Shown: positions 34,599-44,973, numbered from the stretch's first letter. The stretch is 64,000 nt of DNA from an uncultured Selenomonadales bacterium (GCA_946407015.1 CAMJML010000001.1:372001-436000); one strand, 5' to 3'. The notes: a model not told the origin generated them from the letters alone. Program-made: numbers and translations.

Positions 34599-37500
34599 AT
34601 GAGGTTGGTTGTTCTATCTGTTTCCAATGCCGGTCTGGCGGATTTAGTCCACGTCTACCGGCAAATTGAAGAAGCTTATCCAGGCAGGCTTGAGCTTAGG
34701 CTGTTTTATGCCGCCAAGCCCTTGACTGACGGGGAAGCCGGACGCATTGCTGCGGCCATACAAACTGCCGACTGTATCATACTGGATTTAATGGGCACAT
34801 CCCAGGAGTATGAACAACTTGTCATCCGGGCTTGCCGGACTGCACCAGGGTATATTGTGCCGATTGGCGGCGACAATCAGGAAATCAGAGGTTTGCTGCG
34901 CCTTGGGGCGGTAACAGGCGGCGACCTGGCCGGGATGAAGCGGCCGTCCACTGGGCCGGCACCGGCAGCCGGAATGAATATGGCCGGAAAAATGCGCGCG
35001 ATGGCTGCCGCATTAGCGCCGGCATTGTCACCGGAGAAAATGGCGGACATGAAACACTTTATGCAGATCATGCAGTACTGGAAAAATGCCGAGGAAGAAA
35101 ACATCCGCAACCTCCTTTATCTTTTAGGGCGGACATATGGCCGGATTGCGGAATTTTCTCAGCCGCAGCCGCCGGTGGTGGTTGAGGAGACCAGTATTTT
35201 AGATCCGGTACTCTCCCGTTATTTTGGGCAGGTAGCCGAATACCGTGAGGTTAGCGGCTATGATCCCAATAAACCAACTATTGCAATTTTATTTTATGGT
35301 CATAGCTATCCGAACCGGACACGCGGCTGTGTAGCTGCTTTTATGGCGAAGCTAACCCCTTTTGCCAATGTGCTGCCCATTGCTTTTGCCCGGAGTACCA
35401 CGCGGGATTTGGCGAAGCTGCGGGAATTACTCTATGAACAGACCGGCGGGCAGCTCAATCTGGTGATCAATTTCCTAGCCTTCCGGTTAGGGGCCGGTCC
35501 TATGGGCGGGGACGCCGAGGCAGCCGTGAAACTGTTGGAAGAATTAGCTGTCCCTGTGCTGCATCCGTTTTTCATGTCGCGCCGTGAAACCGAAGAGTGG
35601 CGGGCTTCGCGCCAAGGTATCAATAATGCCGAGTTTCTGATTCAAATTATGCTGCCCGAACTGGATGGCTGTATTGAAACCATTCCGGTGGGGGCTTTGG
35701 CGTCCGCCTGGTATATGGACGATCTTCAGGTCGACCTTCAGGAATTGCAGTTGATTGAAGAGCGGGCCGATAAGGTGATTTCCCGGATTCAAGGCTGGTT
35801 AGCCTTGCAGCGCAAGGCTAATTCCAGTAAAAAAATCGCCGTGATTTGCTATAACTACCCGCCTGGCGAAGACAATGTCTTTGGCGGAGCCTTTTTAGAT
35901 ACCTTCGTGTCGGTAGAACGACTGCTCGGTAATCTGGCCCGCGAAGGCTACAATACAACAGTTGTACCGGTCGATGAATTGCGCAAAACTTTCGGGGCCG
36001 GGGCACTCGTTAATTCCGGACGTTGGCAAAACGACGCGGCGGACATTCCGTTTATCCGCTATTCTAGTACAGTTTATGAGCAGCGTCTGGGTGACCCGGC
36101 CTGGAAGGGCGAACTGGTCCGGCAATGGAGTGAGGCCCCGGGAGCCATCATGAGCGAAGAACGGAACTTTCTGATTCCCGGTAAGGTGTACGGGAATGTT
36201 TTTGTAGGGCTGCAGCCCAGCCGCGGCCTTCACGAACAACCGGCAAAGTTTTATCATGACAAAACCTTGCTGCCCCATCATCAGTATCTGGCTTATTATC
36301 AGTGGCTGAAGGAAGAGTTTGGCGCCGATGCCATTGTTCATGTTGGGACCCATGGTACACTGGAATTTCTGCAGGGCAAAGAATGCGGTTTGTCCGGCGC
36401 TTGCCTGCCGGATTATCTGGTACAGGATATTCCGCATATCTATTTGTACTATGCAGGCAACCCGGCCGAAGCCATGATCGCCAAAAGGCGTTCCCATGCC
36501 GTGCTGGTGGGCTATCAATCGCCGGCATTTAGCGAGAGTGAGCTTTATGGCGGCCTGGTCGAACTGGAAGGACTGCTGCAGCAGTATGAGGAGGGCGAGC
36601 GGCTTGATCCTGGCCGGTTGCCGGCTGTTGAAGCTGCGATTCGCGATAAGGCAAGGGAACAAAATCTGGTTTTCCAGGACCTGCAGGAGCTGGAGCAGGA
36701 ATTATACCGGCTGCGCCGGTCCTTGATTCCCTGGGGGCTGCACGTATTTGGACAGGGCTTTGATCATAACGATGCCCAGGAGTTTATGAAATATATCCTG
36801 CGGTATGACCGGGCGGAACAGCCGTCGTTGCAGCGGCTGATTGCCGATGACCAGGGGTTTGAGTATGACTCATTGCTGGAGGAGAATCGCGTTGCGGTTT
36901 TAGCCAGGCTGGATCGTGCTGCCGGGTTGCTGGTGGAATCTTATTTGGCCGAAGGGCATATTCCGGTCAAATTCTTTAATAGCGAAGCAGCGGCCGAGTC
37001 GTGCAACCAGGTCCTGGAATATGGCCGCAAGGCGTATTTGGCCAGCCGGGAAAGCAAAGAAACCCAGGGGCTGCTGCAGGCCTTATCCGGCCGCTATCTG
37101 CCGGCCAAACTGGCCGGTGATATGATTCGCAATCCGGAAGTCCTGCCAACCGGGTTTAATCTGGTTCAGTTTGATCCCAGAAAAGTCCCTAGTCCGGCAG
37201 CTATGGCCAGAGGGGCTAAAATTGCCGAAAATACCATTGTCAACTATGTTCGCGACCATGGAAGCTATCCCCAAACCATTGCCGTGATTCTCTGGGGATT
37301 GGAGACGTCCCGGACGCAGGGAGAAACGCTGGGGCAAATTCTCTATTATCTGGGAGTCCGGTTAGAAACGGCACGGGGGCAATTTTCTTCACGCTACTCC
37401 CTGATTCCGGCCGCCGAATTAGGGCGTCCACGGCTGGATGTTGTCGTCAATTTCTGTGGGTTTTTCCGGGATATGTTCCCCCAACTGATTGAAGATCTCA

Positions 37501-38351
37501 ATCTCTTATGTCAGCAAATTGCCGAATTGGATGAAGAACCGAGCGTTAATTATCTGAAGGCCAATGCCGGACGGCTTTATGAGCAGCTTTTGGCCGAAGG
37601 CGTTGAAGCGAGGGAAGCCCGGGAATTGTCTCAGTCCCGCTTGTTTGGGCCAGCCCAGGCTGAATATGGCAGTAAGGTATCCAAATTGATTGAACTGAAA
37701 AACTGGAAAGATGAACAGGAGTTTGGCGCCACCTATATCAGTCATTTGCAGTACGTGTATACGAAAAATCACCGGGGAAAAGCGGCCGCCGGTTTGTTGA
37801 ATGCCCAGCTGGCCAAGGTAGAACTGGTATCCCAGATCAGGAGCAATCATGAGTATGAGGTGATTGATCTGGATCATTATTATGAATACTTCGGCGGTTT
37901 GGCCAAATCGGTCGAAATGGCCAAGGGCAGTAAAGCTGAAGTCTATATTACCGATACCACCGGGGAAAAAGTACAAACAGACCGGATCGAACGGTCGATT
38001 TCACGGGGCGTCAGGACCAGGCTGCTCAATCCCAAATGGATTGAAGGCATGCTGGAACATGCCTGCCATGGGGTGCAGAAGATTCAGGACCGGTTTGAGA
38101 ACATCCTGGGCTTGGCGGCTTCCACTCATGGGGTGGAACAATGGGTATTTGGAGGACTTTATCGTACCTATGTCGCTGACGAGGCTTTGCGTCATCGGCT
38201 CATCGACAACAACCGCTGGGCTTATTATGGTATGCTGGAACGCCTGCTGGAATACAGCCAGCGTGGCTATTGGGAGGCCAGTCCGGAAGAATTGCTCCGG
38301 GTTCAGCAGGTTTTGCTGGACCTGGAAGGGAATATTGAAGAAGAGTGTTAA
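34599..38351 (+). CDS. cobN: Cobaltochelatase large subunit CobN
   Basis: A 1250-residue CobN/BchH-family chelatase subunit, with the conserved FYGHSYPNRTRGCVAAFM and VHVGTHGTLEFLQGKE blocks, followed by SGACLPDYLVQDIPHIYLY. The family inserts cobalt (or magnesium) into a tetrapyrrole with ATP, together with two AAA+ subunits (CobS/T or ChlI/D). Neither is in the window, so they must lie elsewhere or this CobN acts differently. ATG 34599 has AAAGGAG 10 nt before it; an ATG at 34575 precedes that site. Controlled by RS1. The adenosyltransferase gene follows. Confidence 0.93.
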   Translation: MRLVVLSVSNAGLADLVHVYRQIEEAYPGRLELRLFYAAKPLTDGEAGRIAAAIQTADCIILDLMGTSQEYEQLVIRACRTAPGYIVPIGGDNQEIRGLLRLGAVTGGDLAGMKRPSTGPAPAAGMNMAGKMRAMAAALAPALSPEKMADMKHFMQIMQYWKNAEEENIRNLLYLLGRTYGRIAEFSQPQPPVVVEETSILDPVLSRYFGQVAEYREVSGYDPNKPTIAILFYGHSYPNRTRGCVAAFMAKLTPFANVLPIAFARSTTRDLAKLRELLYEQTGGQLNLVINFLAFRLGAGPMGGDAEAAVKLLEELAVPVLHPFFMSRRETEEWRASRQGINNAEFLIQIMLPELDGCIETIPVGALASAWYMDDLQVDLQELQLIEERADKVISRIQGWLALQRKANSSKKIAVICYNYPPGEDNVFGGAFLDTFVSVERLLGNLAREGYNTTVVPVDELRKTFGAGALVNSGRWQNDAADIPFIRYSSTVYEQRLGDPAWKGELVRQWSEAPGAIMSEERNFLIPGKVYGNVFVGLQPSRGLHEQPAKFYHDKTLLPHHQYLAYYQWLKEEFGADAIVHVGTHGTLEFLQGKECGLSGACLPDYLVQDIPHIYLYYAGNPAEAMIAKRRSHAVLVGYQSPAFSESELYGGLVELEGLLQQYEEGERLDPGRLPAVEAAIRDKAREQNLVFQDLQELEQELYRLRRSLIPWGLHVFGQGFDHNDAQEFMKYILRYDRAEQPSLQRLIADDQGFEYDSLLEENRVAVLARLDRAAGLLVESYLAEGHIPVKFFNSEAAAESCNQVLEYGRKAYLASRESKETQGLLQALSGRYLPAKLAGDMIRNPEVLPTGFNLVQFDPRKVPSPAAMARGAKIAENTIVNYVRDHGSYPQTIAVILWGLETSRTQGETLGQILYYLGVRLETARGQFSSRYSLIPAAELGRPRLDVVVNFCGFFRDMFPQLIEDLNLLCQQIAELDEEPSVNYLKANAGRLYEQLLAEGVEAREARELSQSRLFGPAQAEYGSKVSKLIELKNWKDEQEFGATYISHLQYVYTKNHRGKAAAGLLNAQLAKVELVSQIRSNHEYEVIDLDHYYEYFGGLAKSVEMAKGSKAEVYITDTTGEKVQTDRIERSISRGVRTRLLNPKWIEGMLEHACHGVQKIQDRFENILGLAASTHGVEQWVFGGLYRTYVADEALRHRLIDNNRWAYYGMLERLLEYSQRGYWEASPEELLRVQQVLLDLEGNIEEEC

Positions 38352-38383
38352 TGGATAGAGGAAAAGAGCGGGAGGCTGATCAT

Positions 38384-38917
38384 ATGGCGGAAACACACGG
38401 ACTGGTGATTGTAAATACCGGCAACGGGAAGGGGAAAACCACGGCTGCCTTAGGTATGGGATTCAGGGCCTGGGGGCAAGGCTTAAGGGTTTTGGTCATT
38501 CAGTTTATCAAGGGCAACTGGAAATATGGCGAATTAAAAGCGGCCGAGAAACTGGCTCCTGATTTTGTGATCCGGCAGATGGGTGAAGGCTTTGTTAAAC
38601 ATGTAAAAAGCGATGGAACGGCGGATCACCAGGGAGCTGCGGCCGAGGCGCTGCAAATGGCGAGAGACGAAATCACTTCCGGGAAGTGGGATATGATTAT
38701 CCTGGATGAGATCAACTATGCCGTCAAGTTTGGATTAGTAACGGTCGGTGAGTGTTTGGAGCTGATTAGCCTGAAGCCAGCCGGTATGCATCTGGTGATG
38801 ACCGGACGCGATGCCCGGGAAGAAGTGATTGACAGGGCCGATTTGGTGACTGAAATGCGGGAAATCAAACATCCGTATAAGCAAGGCATTAAAGCGCAAA
38901 AAGGCGTTGAGTTTTAA
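38384..38917 (+). CDS. cobO: Corrinoid adenosyltransferase (CobO/BtuR type)
   Basis: A 177-residue P-loop enzyme that attaches the 5'-deoxyadenosyl group of ATP to Co(I) corrinoids. Motif NTGNGKGKTTAALGMGFRAW is the atypical Walker A of this family; also VIQFIKGNWKYGE, DMIILDEINYAVKFG and VMTGRDAREEVIDRADLV. ATG 38384 follows GGAGG by 8 nt; in-frame starts at 38345 and 38351 lie upstream of it. In the cobN operon, so repressed with it when cobalamin is plentiful. Confidence 0.95.
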   Translation: MAETHGLVIVNTGNGKGKTTAALGMGFRAWGQGLRVLVIQFIKGNWKYGELKAAEKLAPDFVIRQMGEGFVKHVKSDGTADHQGAAAEALQMARDEITSGKWDMIILDEINYAVKFGLVTVGECLELISLKPAGMHLVMTGRDAREEVIDRADLVTEMREIKHPYKQGIKAQKGVEF

Positions 38918-38936
38918 AAAACAAGCTTTGCATAAC

Positions 38937-38965
38937 TTGACAAAAACCTGGCAAGCATGTAATCT
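38937..38965 (+). promoter_or_regulatory. Promoter of RS2 and mutAB
   Basis: TTGACA (38937-38942), 17 bp, TAATCT (38960-38965). Confidence 0.7.
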
Positions 38966-38993
38966 ATAGGCGTAACTGTAAAATTAAATAAGT

Positions 38994-39200
38994 TTCGGTA
39001 TAGGTGCCCCTAGGGGCTTAATAGGGAAGACCGGTGCAATGCCGGCGCGGTCCCGCCACTGTAATGGGAGAGCCAGTCCAACAACATGCCACTGGAAAGT
39101 AAGTTTTCTGGGAAGGTTTGGACGGCAATGATCCAGAGCCAGGAGAACTGCCTGTACATCAATCACCGATTGACCTGCGAGTGACGGGAAGGGGATTTGT
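38994..39200 (+). promoter_or_regulatory. Cobalamin riboswitch RS2
   Basis: Complete aptamer: GGTATAGGTGCCCC, core GCGCGGTCCCGCCACTGTAA, TGCCACTGG, CTGGGAAGG, B12 box AGCCAGGAGAACTGCC near 39139, and final GACGGGAAGGGGA. It heads the mutA-mutB-meaB operon. The 561-base gap before mutA contains this aptamer and two terminator hairpins. Confidence 0.96.
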
Positions 39201-39239
39201 GCAATCAAGCTCATACAGCGCGATTCATTGTGCATTTTC

Positions 39240-39267
39240 GTCCTGGCTTATCTGGCCAGGACTTTTT
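39240..39267 (+). terminator. RS2 terminator, first hairpin
   Basis: GTCCTGGC (39240-39247) pairs with GCCAGGAC (39255-39262), then TTTTT. Confidence 0.85.
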
Positions 39268-39347
39268 ATGTTTAGATAAGAAGTCATTCTTTTAAAACAT
39301 GTGTGCAATGTTCGTAAAATCACAAGAAACTGTATGATTTTTTGTAT

Positions 39348-39377
39348 AAACCGCTTTCAAACTGAAGGCGGTTTTTT
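39348..39377 (+). terminator. Second terminator-like hairpin before mutA
   Basis: AAACCGC/GCGGTTT with inner CTTTC/GAAG pairing, ending in T6. Transcription from the RS2 promoter must pass both hairpins to reach mutA; I could not find a convincing promoter between them and the gene. Confidence 0.75.
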
Positions 39378-39478
39378 GTTTGTAATTCCGCTGCTTCAGA
39401 GCGGTAACGGGGGGAGGGAGTCGCAGCGGCAAATACAAACAATTGTTATTTGTAAATTATGATAAAGGAAGGATTGAC

Positions 39479-41650
39479 ATGTCGACAATGGATGCTGAAA
39501 AACGAGCGGTTGAAGAAATTCCGGCAGTGACTTTTGAAGAATTTCCGCCAACCAGCTATGAGGAATGGAAAGCCGCGACAATTGTGGCCTTAAAAGGCGG
39601 CGTATTCGAAAAACGCATGTTTACCAAGACCTATGAGGGAATCCAGCTTGAGCCGATTTATACCATAGAGGATACCAAAAACCTGACACATCCTCATTCA
39701 TTGCCAGGGTCAAACTGGTTTCTGCGGGGAGTTCACGCTGGCGGGTACATTTCGACACCATGGAAAATTGCCCAGAAGTGCGCTGAAACGCTGCCTGAAA
39801 AATTCAACGAAACAGCCAAACAAGAGCTGGCCAAAGGCAACACCAGCTTAAATATTGCTTTGGATACGGCTACCTTGCAAGGGCTGGATGCCACTGACGC
39901 CGATGCCGAGAAAATCGGTGATTATGGGGTATCGCTGTCAACCCTGCAGGATGCTTCCCAAGCTTTTGCCGACATTTCGCTGACGAAACAAGACCTGCAC
40001 GTTTATACCGGTGCTTCCAATGTTGTTATTTTGGCGATGCTGGCCGCTCTAGCGAAAGCTAATGGACAGAACTATAAAAACATGAGCGGCTGCATCGGCG
40101 CTGATCCTGTCGGTGCACTGGCGGCTTCCGGCAGTTTGCCTTGCTCGTTGGACGAGATGTTTGATGAACTGGCCCATACGACTGTCTGGGCGGCTGAACA
40201 CATGCCGCAGATGCGGACCATTCTGATCAAGGGTGAAGTCTATCATGACGGCGGTGCCAATTCCATTCAGGAAATTGCTTATGCGATGAGCACAGCTATT
40301 GCGTACATCCGCAGCCTGCAAACGCGGGAATTGGACGTGAATACGATTGCCAAGCAGTTTCGCTTTAGTTTTGCACTAGGCTCCAATTTCTTTATGGAAA
40401 TTGCGAAAATCCGGGCAGCCCGGATGATCTGGGCGCAAATTGTTGAAGCCTTTGGCGGTGATAGCGATGCCCAGAAGATCAATATTCATGCCCGAACCTC
40501 TTTCTTTACCAAAACGGTCTATGATCCTTATGTGAATATGCTGCGCACGACCACTGAATCCTTTTCCGGTGTGGTAAGCGGGGTCGATAGTATGGAGGTA
40601 GGCTGCTTTGACGAAGCCATTCGTCCGGCCGACGAGTTTTCCCGCCGGATTGCCCGTAACACCCAGCTGCTGCTGCAAAACGAATGCAATTTGATTCAGC
40701 CGGTTGATCCGGCCGGCGGTTCCTGGTATATTGAAACGCTGACGCAGCAAGTGGCTGAAAAAGCCTGGGCCTTGATCCAGGAAATAGACGGTCAGGGCGG
40801 TATGGTGCAATGCCTGCAGGCAGGCACGATTCAAAGCGCCATTGCCGGAGTCCTTAAAGATCGCTTTAATAATCTGGCTAACCGGTCCGACCGGGCAGTC
40901 GGTACGAATATGTATCCAAACATGACGGAGCAGCCTCTTGAAGTGCCTGACCGGTCCCCGGTTACAACCAAAGTGGTTCGTACCCAGGCGATTGAAGAAT
41001 ATCGCAGTGAAATTGACCTGCCCTTTTGCAAGGCACGATTGGAAGAGATTCTTCCGGCTGCTAATGGTCAAGCCGGACAGCTTATTGATGCGGCCATTAA
41101 AGCGTTTCAAGCCGGGGCATCTGTTGGTGAAATCCGCCGCCTGCTGAATACCGATGAGCGGGAGGAAATTGCCGTGGAACCTATCAGGGGGCACCGCTGG
41201 ACCGAGCAGTTTGAGGCAATGCGGGACAGAACGGCAGCCCATGTGGCCAATACCGGTGATAATGTGAAAGTCTTCCTGACCAATCTAGGTCCCATCCCGC
41301 AGCATAAAGCCAGAGCTGATTTTTCGACCGGTTTTATGGAAGTGGCAGCTTTTGAAGTGCTGAAAAATGATGGGTTCCCGACACTCGAGGAAGCCGGCCA
41401 GGCAGCGCTGGATTCTGGTGCCGATGTTGCGATTATTTGTTCAACCGATGATACTTATCCGGAAATGGTGCCGCCATTGGCGCGGATGATTAAAGCCGGC
41501 AAGCCGGAAATGAAAGTCATTCTGGCCGGTGCGCCGGCGAAGGAGTTTGAAAGCAGTTACCGGGAAGCCGGTGTAGATGATTTTATTCATGTTAAAGCCA
41601 ACTGCTATCAAATTCTGAGTCAACTGCAAGATGCAAAGGGGATGAAATAA
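39479..41650 (+). CDS. mutA: Methylmalonyl-CoA mutase small (beta) subunit
   Basis: A 723-residue TIM-barrel plus cobalamin-domain-like protein. It has the mutase landmarks TGASNVVILAMLAALAKANG, the SFALGSNFFMEIAKIRAARM barrel strand and LIQPVDPAGGSWYIETLT, but the C-terminal domain has PIPQHKARAD where the catalytic subunit has DxHxxG. So it does not bind the corrinoid cobalt and is the structural partner of MutB. The heterodimer interconverts methylmalonyl-CoA and succinyl-CoA, the key step of the propionate pathway. ATG 39479 with AAGGAAGG 6 nt upstream. Confidence 0.96.
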   Translation: MSTMDAEKRAVEEIPAVTFEEFPPTSYEEWKAATIVALKGGVFEKRMFTKTYEGIQLEPIYTIEDTKNLTHPHSLPGSNWFLRGVHAGGYISTPWKIAQKCAETLPEKFNETAKQELAKGNTSLNIALDTATLQGLDATDADAEKIGDYGVSLSTLQDASQAFADISLTKQDLHVYTGASNVVILAMLAALAKANGQNYKNMSGCIGADPVGALAASGSLPCSLDEMFDELAHTTVWAAEHMPQMRTILIKGEVYHDGGANSIQEIAYAMSTAIAYIRSLQTRELDVNTIAKQFRFSFALGSNFFMEIAKIRAARMIWAQIVEAFGGDSDAQKINIHARTSFFTKTVYDPYVNMLRTTTESFSGVVSGVDSMEVGCFDEAIRPADEFSRRIARNTQLLLQNECNLIQPVDPAGGSWYIETLTQQVAEKAWALIQEIDGQGGMVQCLQAGTIQSAIAGVLKDRFNNLANRSDRAVGTNMYPNMTEQPLEVPDRSPVTTKVVRTQAIEEYRSEIDLPFCKARLEEILPAANGQAGQLIDAAIKAFQAGASVGEIRRLLNTDEREEIAVEPIRGHRWTEQFEAMRDRTAAHVANTGDNVKVFLTNLGPIPQHKARADFSTGFMEVAAFEVLKNDGFPTLEEAGQAALDSGADVAIICSTDDTYPEMVPPLARMIKAGKPEMKVILAGAPAKEFESSYREAGVDDFIHVKANCYQILSQLQDAKGMK

Positions 41651-43831
41651 ATGGGGAAGAATCCTGACTTTTCGAAAATGCTGTTCCAGGACGCCAAACC
41701 CGGCAACGTAGCGGAATGGCGTAAGAAAATAGAACATGAAACCGGACTGCCCTTTGAAGAATTGTACTGGCGTACGATGGAACAGATTTCGGTGAAGCCG
41801 CTTTATACAGAAGCTGATTATCAAGGGGCCAACCATTTGGCGTATATGGCCGGTGTGCCGCCTTTCTTGCGCGGACCTTATCCGACCATGTATGTCACTC
41901 AGCCGTGGACAGTCCGGCAGTATGCCGGTTTCTCGACAGCGGAAGAAAGTAATGCTTTCTACCGCCGTAACCTGGCTGCCGGTCAGAAAGGTTTATCCAT
42001 TGCCTTTGACCTGGCCACGCACCGTGGTTATGACTCCGATCATCCCCGGGTAGTCGGCGATGTTGGTAAAGCCGGTGTGGCGGTTGATTCCATTTTGGAT
42101 ATGGAAATCCTGTTTTCCGGCATTCCGCTGGACAAAATGTCGGTTTCCATGACCATGAACGGCGCGGTGCTGCCGGTATTGGCCTTCTATATCCTGGCAG
42201 CCCAGGAACAGGGGGTTAAAAAGGAAGTATTAGCCGGAACCATTCAAAATGATATCTTAAAAGAGTTTATGGTGCGGAATACTTACATCTATCCGCCGGC
42301 TGCATCGATGCGGATCATTGGCGATATTTTTGCATATACCTCCCAAAACATGCCTAAATTCAACAGCATCAGTATTTCCGGTTACCATATGCAGGAAGCG
42401 GGCGCTACGGCTGACATCGAGCTTGGTTATACGCTGGCGGACGGTCTGGAATATATCCGTACCGGGATTAAAGCCGGACTGGGCATTGATGCCTTCGCCC
42501 CGCGGCTGTCCTTCTTCTGGGCCATTGGCAAAAACTACTTCATGGAAGTGGCTAAAATGCGGGCCGGGCGGATGCTGTGGGCGAAAATCATTAAACAATT
42601 TGACCCGAAAAATCCAAAATCCATGGCGCTTAGAACACACTCGCAGACCTCGGGCTGGAGCCTTACTGAACAAGATCCGTTCAACAATGTCGGCCGGACT
42701 TGTATTGAAGCGATGGCAGCGGCTCTCGGACATACCCAGTCGCTGCATACCAATGCGCTGGATGAAGCCATTGCTTTGCCGACCGACTTTTCGGCACGGA
42801 TTGCCCGGAATACCCAGCTCTATATTCAGGATGAGACTAAGGTTTGCAAGGTTATTGATCCATGGGGCGGCTCCTACTATGTTGAAGCCCTGACCGACGA
42901 ACTCATCCGTCGCGCCTGGGCTCATATCCAGGAAGTTGAGGAACTGGGAGGTATGGCGAAAGCGATCGATACCGGTCTGCCAAAAATGAGAATTGAGGAA
43001 GCGGCGGCCCGCCGTCAGGCCCATATTGATTCAGGGGAAGAAATGATTGTCGGGGTTAACCGGTACCGCTTAGAGAAAGAAGATCCGCTGGATATTCTGG
43101 AAGTTGACAACACCGCAGTTCGCCTGTCTCAGATTCAGCGTTTGGAAAAACTGCGGGCTATCCGTAATGAAGATGATGTCCATTACTGGCTCAATGCCAT
43201 TACCAAATCCATGGAAACCGGTGAAGGCAACCTGTTGGAACTGGCGCTGGAAGCAGCCCGGGCCCGGGCCAGCCTCGGGGAAATCTCCGACGCGGTCGAA
43301 AAAGTCAGCGGCCGGCATAAAGCCATTATCCGCTCCATTTCGGGTGTATACAGCAGCGAGTTTTCCGATGAAAGCGTCATTGCCGAAGTACGCGGCCTGA
43401 CCGATAAGTTTGAAGCGCAGGAAGGCCGCCGTCCGCGGATTATGATTGCCAAAATGGGGCAGGACGGGCATGACCGCGGCGCTAAGGTAATTGCGACCGC
43501 CTTTGCCGATATGGGCTTTGACGTAGATATCGGACCACTTTTCCAGACTCCGGAAGAAACCGCCCAGGATGCCGTTGACAATGACGTGCATATTGTCGGT
43601 ATGAGCTCACTGGCGGCCGGTCATAAGACACTGCTGCCGCAGTTGGTGGAAGAGCTTAAAAAACGGGGCCGGGAAGACATTATGGTGGTTGCCGGCGGCG
43701 TTATTCCGGCTCAGGATTACGATTATCTGAAAGAACATGGCGCAGCGGCCATCTTTGGCCCTGGCACCATTATTCCGGTTGCAGCAAAAAGAATTCTCGA
43801 AGAGCTGTTCGCCCGCATCGGCGAGGCCTAA
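41651..43831 (+). CDS. mutB: Methylmalonyl-CoA mutase large (alpha) subunit
   Basis: A 726-residue catalytic subunit. The barrel domain has [18 protein letters not shown] and [16 protein letters not shown]; the C-terminal domain binds adenosylcobalamin through [20 protein letters not shown] (DxHxxG, the His coordinating cobalt) and [13 protein letters not shown]. Starts directly after the mutA stop with AAAGGGGA in the mutA end. Needs MeaB for protection and reactivation, encoded next. Confidence 0.97.
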   Translation: MGKNPDFSKMLFQDAKPGNVAEWRKKIEHETGLPFEELYWRTMEQISVKPLYTEADYQGANHLAYMAGVPPFLRGPYPTMYVTQPWTVRQYAGFSTAEESNAFYRRNLAAGQKGLSIAFDLATHRGYDSDHPRVVGDVGKAGVAVDSILDMEILFSGIPLDKMSVSMTMNGAVLPVLAFYILAAQEQGVKKEVLAGTIQNDILKEFMVRNTYIYPPAASMRIIGDIFAYTSQNMPKFNSISISGYHMQEAGATADIELGYTLADGLEYIRTGIKAGLGIDAFAPRLSFFWAIGKNYFMEVAKMRAGRMLWAKIIKQFDPKNPKSMALRTHSQTSGWSLTEQDPFNNVGRTCIEAMAAALGHTQSLHTNALDEAIALPTDFSARIARNTQLYIQDETKVCKVIDPWGGSYYVEALTDELIRRAWAHIQEVEELGGMAKAIDTGLPKMRIEEAAARRQAHIDSGEEMIVGVNRYRLEKEDPLDILEVDNTAVRLSQIQRLEKLRAIRNEDDVHYWLNAITKSMETGEGNLLELALEAARARASLGEISDAVEKVSGRHKAIIRSISGVYSSEFSDESVIAEVRGLTDKFEAQEGRRPRIMIAKMGQDGHDRGAKVIATAFADMGFDVDIGPLFQTPEETAQDAVDNDVHIVGMSSLAAGHKTLLPQLVEELKKRGREDIMVVAGGVIPAQDYDYLKEHGAAAIFGPGTIIPVAAKRILEELFARIGEA

Positions 43832-43836
43832 GCACC

Positions 43837-44973
43837 ATGAGCCACAGCACGTACAAACCGGAGTGGGCGCCCAAGGATTCTGGCGATGCCTTTGCCTGCC
43901 GGGTCATGACCGGAGTGGACGGAGGGCATGACGGCTTGCCAGACAGCAAAACGGCGCCGGTGAATAAAACCGCGCCGATAGTCAAGCGCCGTAATTTATC
44001 CATTGATGAGTATGTCCAGGGAGTACGGAACGGTGACCGGATGATTTTGTCCCGGGCGATTACGCTGATCGAAAGCAATGCACCGGCTCACCTGGAACTT
44101 GCGCAGCAGGTGCTCAAACAGCTGCTGCCCGATACGGGCAAGTCCATCCGGGTCGGCATTACCGGCGTTCCCGGAGCAGGCAAAAGCACCTTTATCGAAG
44201 CCTTGGGCTGCCGGTTGTGCGAGCAAGGCCACAAAGTGGCCGTACTGGCGGTCGATCCGAGCAGCACGGTCACCAAAGGCAGTATTTTAGGGGATAAAAC
44301 GCGGATGGAAGTGCTGTCCAAACAGCCACAGGCTTTCATCCGGCCTTCACCCTCAAGCGGTACGCTGGGCGGGGTCACCCGCAAAAGCCGGGAAACGCTG
44401 CTCTTATGTGAAGCCGCCGGGTTTGATATCATTCTGGTTGAGACGGTCGGGGTGGGACAGAGCGAAACTACTGTCCGCTCCATGGTCGACTTCTTCCTGC
44501 TGGTCGTACTCACCGGTGCCGGTGATGAACTGCAGGGCATGAAAAAAGGGGTTATGGAGCTGGCGGATGCTATTTTGATTAACAAAGCTGACGGTGACAA
44601 CAAGCGGCGGGCGCTGGTGGCCAAGGCTGACTATGAGCGCATCCTGCATTACCTGCGGCCGGCCACCGAAGGCTGGGCCACTCACGCCTATACCTGCTCG
44701 GCCTTAACCGGGGAAGGAATCGGCGATATCTGGGAGGTTGTCGAGAAATTCAGGCAAAATGTTCAGGAATCCGGCGTCTTTACGGCCCGGCGCCGTAAAC
44801 AGACGCTGTCCTGGGTGTACAATATGGTGGAAGAGCATTTACGCAGCCTGTTTTTCCAGAATCCGCATGTCATTGCCTGCAAAACCGGCATTGAGAACCA
44901 GGTGGTGGACGGACAGATTTCAGCCACTATGGCGGTGCAGGAATTGATTCGGGCTTTTGAAACAGAGAACTGA
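43837..44973 (+). CDS. meaB: Methylmalonyl-CoA mutase-associated GTPase MeaB
   Basis: A 378-residue G3E-family GTPase that gates adenosylcobalamin delivery to the mutase and protects it from inactivation. P-loop GITGVPGAGKSTFIEALG, then VLAVDPSSTVTKGSILGDKT, ILVETVGVGQSETTV and base motif INKADGDN. About 45 extra residues precede the usual MeaB start: this segment contains KDSGDAFACRVMTGVDGGHDG and is not recognised. The start ATG 43837 is 5 bases after mutB with a weak ribosome site, so an internal start is possible. A hairpin follows the gene. Confidence 0.93.
   Translation: MSHSTYKPEWAPKDSGDAFACRVMTGVDGGHDGLPDSKTAPVNKTAPIVKRRNLSIDEYVQGVRNGDRMILSRAITLIESNAPAHLELAQQVLKQLLPDTGKSIRVGITGVPGAGKSTFIEALGCRLCEQGHKVAVLAVDPSSTVTKGSILGDKTRMEVLSKQPQAFIRPSPSSGTLGGVTRKSRETLLLCEAAGFDIILVETVGVGQSETTVRSMVDFFLLVVLTGAGDELQGMKKGVMELADAILINKADGDNKRRALVAKADYERILHYLRPATEGWATHAYTCSALTGEGIGDIWEVVEKFRQNVQESGVFTARRRKQTLSWVYNMVEEHLRSLFFQNPHVIACKTGIENQVVDGQISATMAVQELIRAFETEN

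Noticed and set aside
35895-36662. Minus-strand frame of 255 codons inside cobN
   Set aside because: Shadow of the conserved CobN core.
38984-39235. Minus-strand frames across the riboswitches (also near 47264, 49087, 59670, 62405)
   Set aside because: They recur because the conserved aptamer sequence lacks stops in one frame; they are not genes.
40376-43024. Long minus-strand frames inside mutA and mutB
   Set aside because: Same reasoning: the plus-strand genes are conserved over their full length and no start signals are present.
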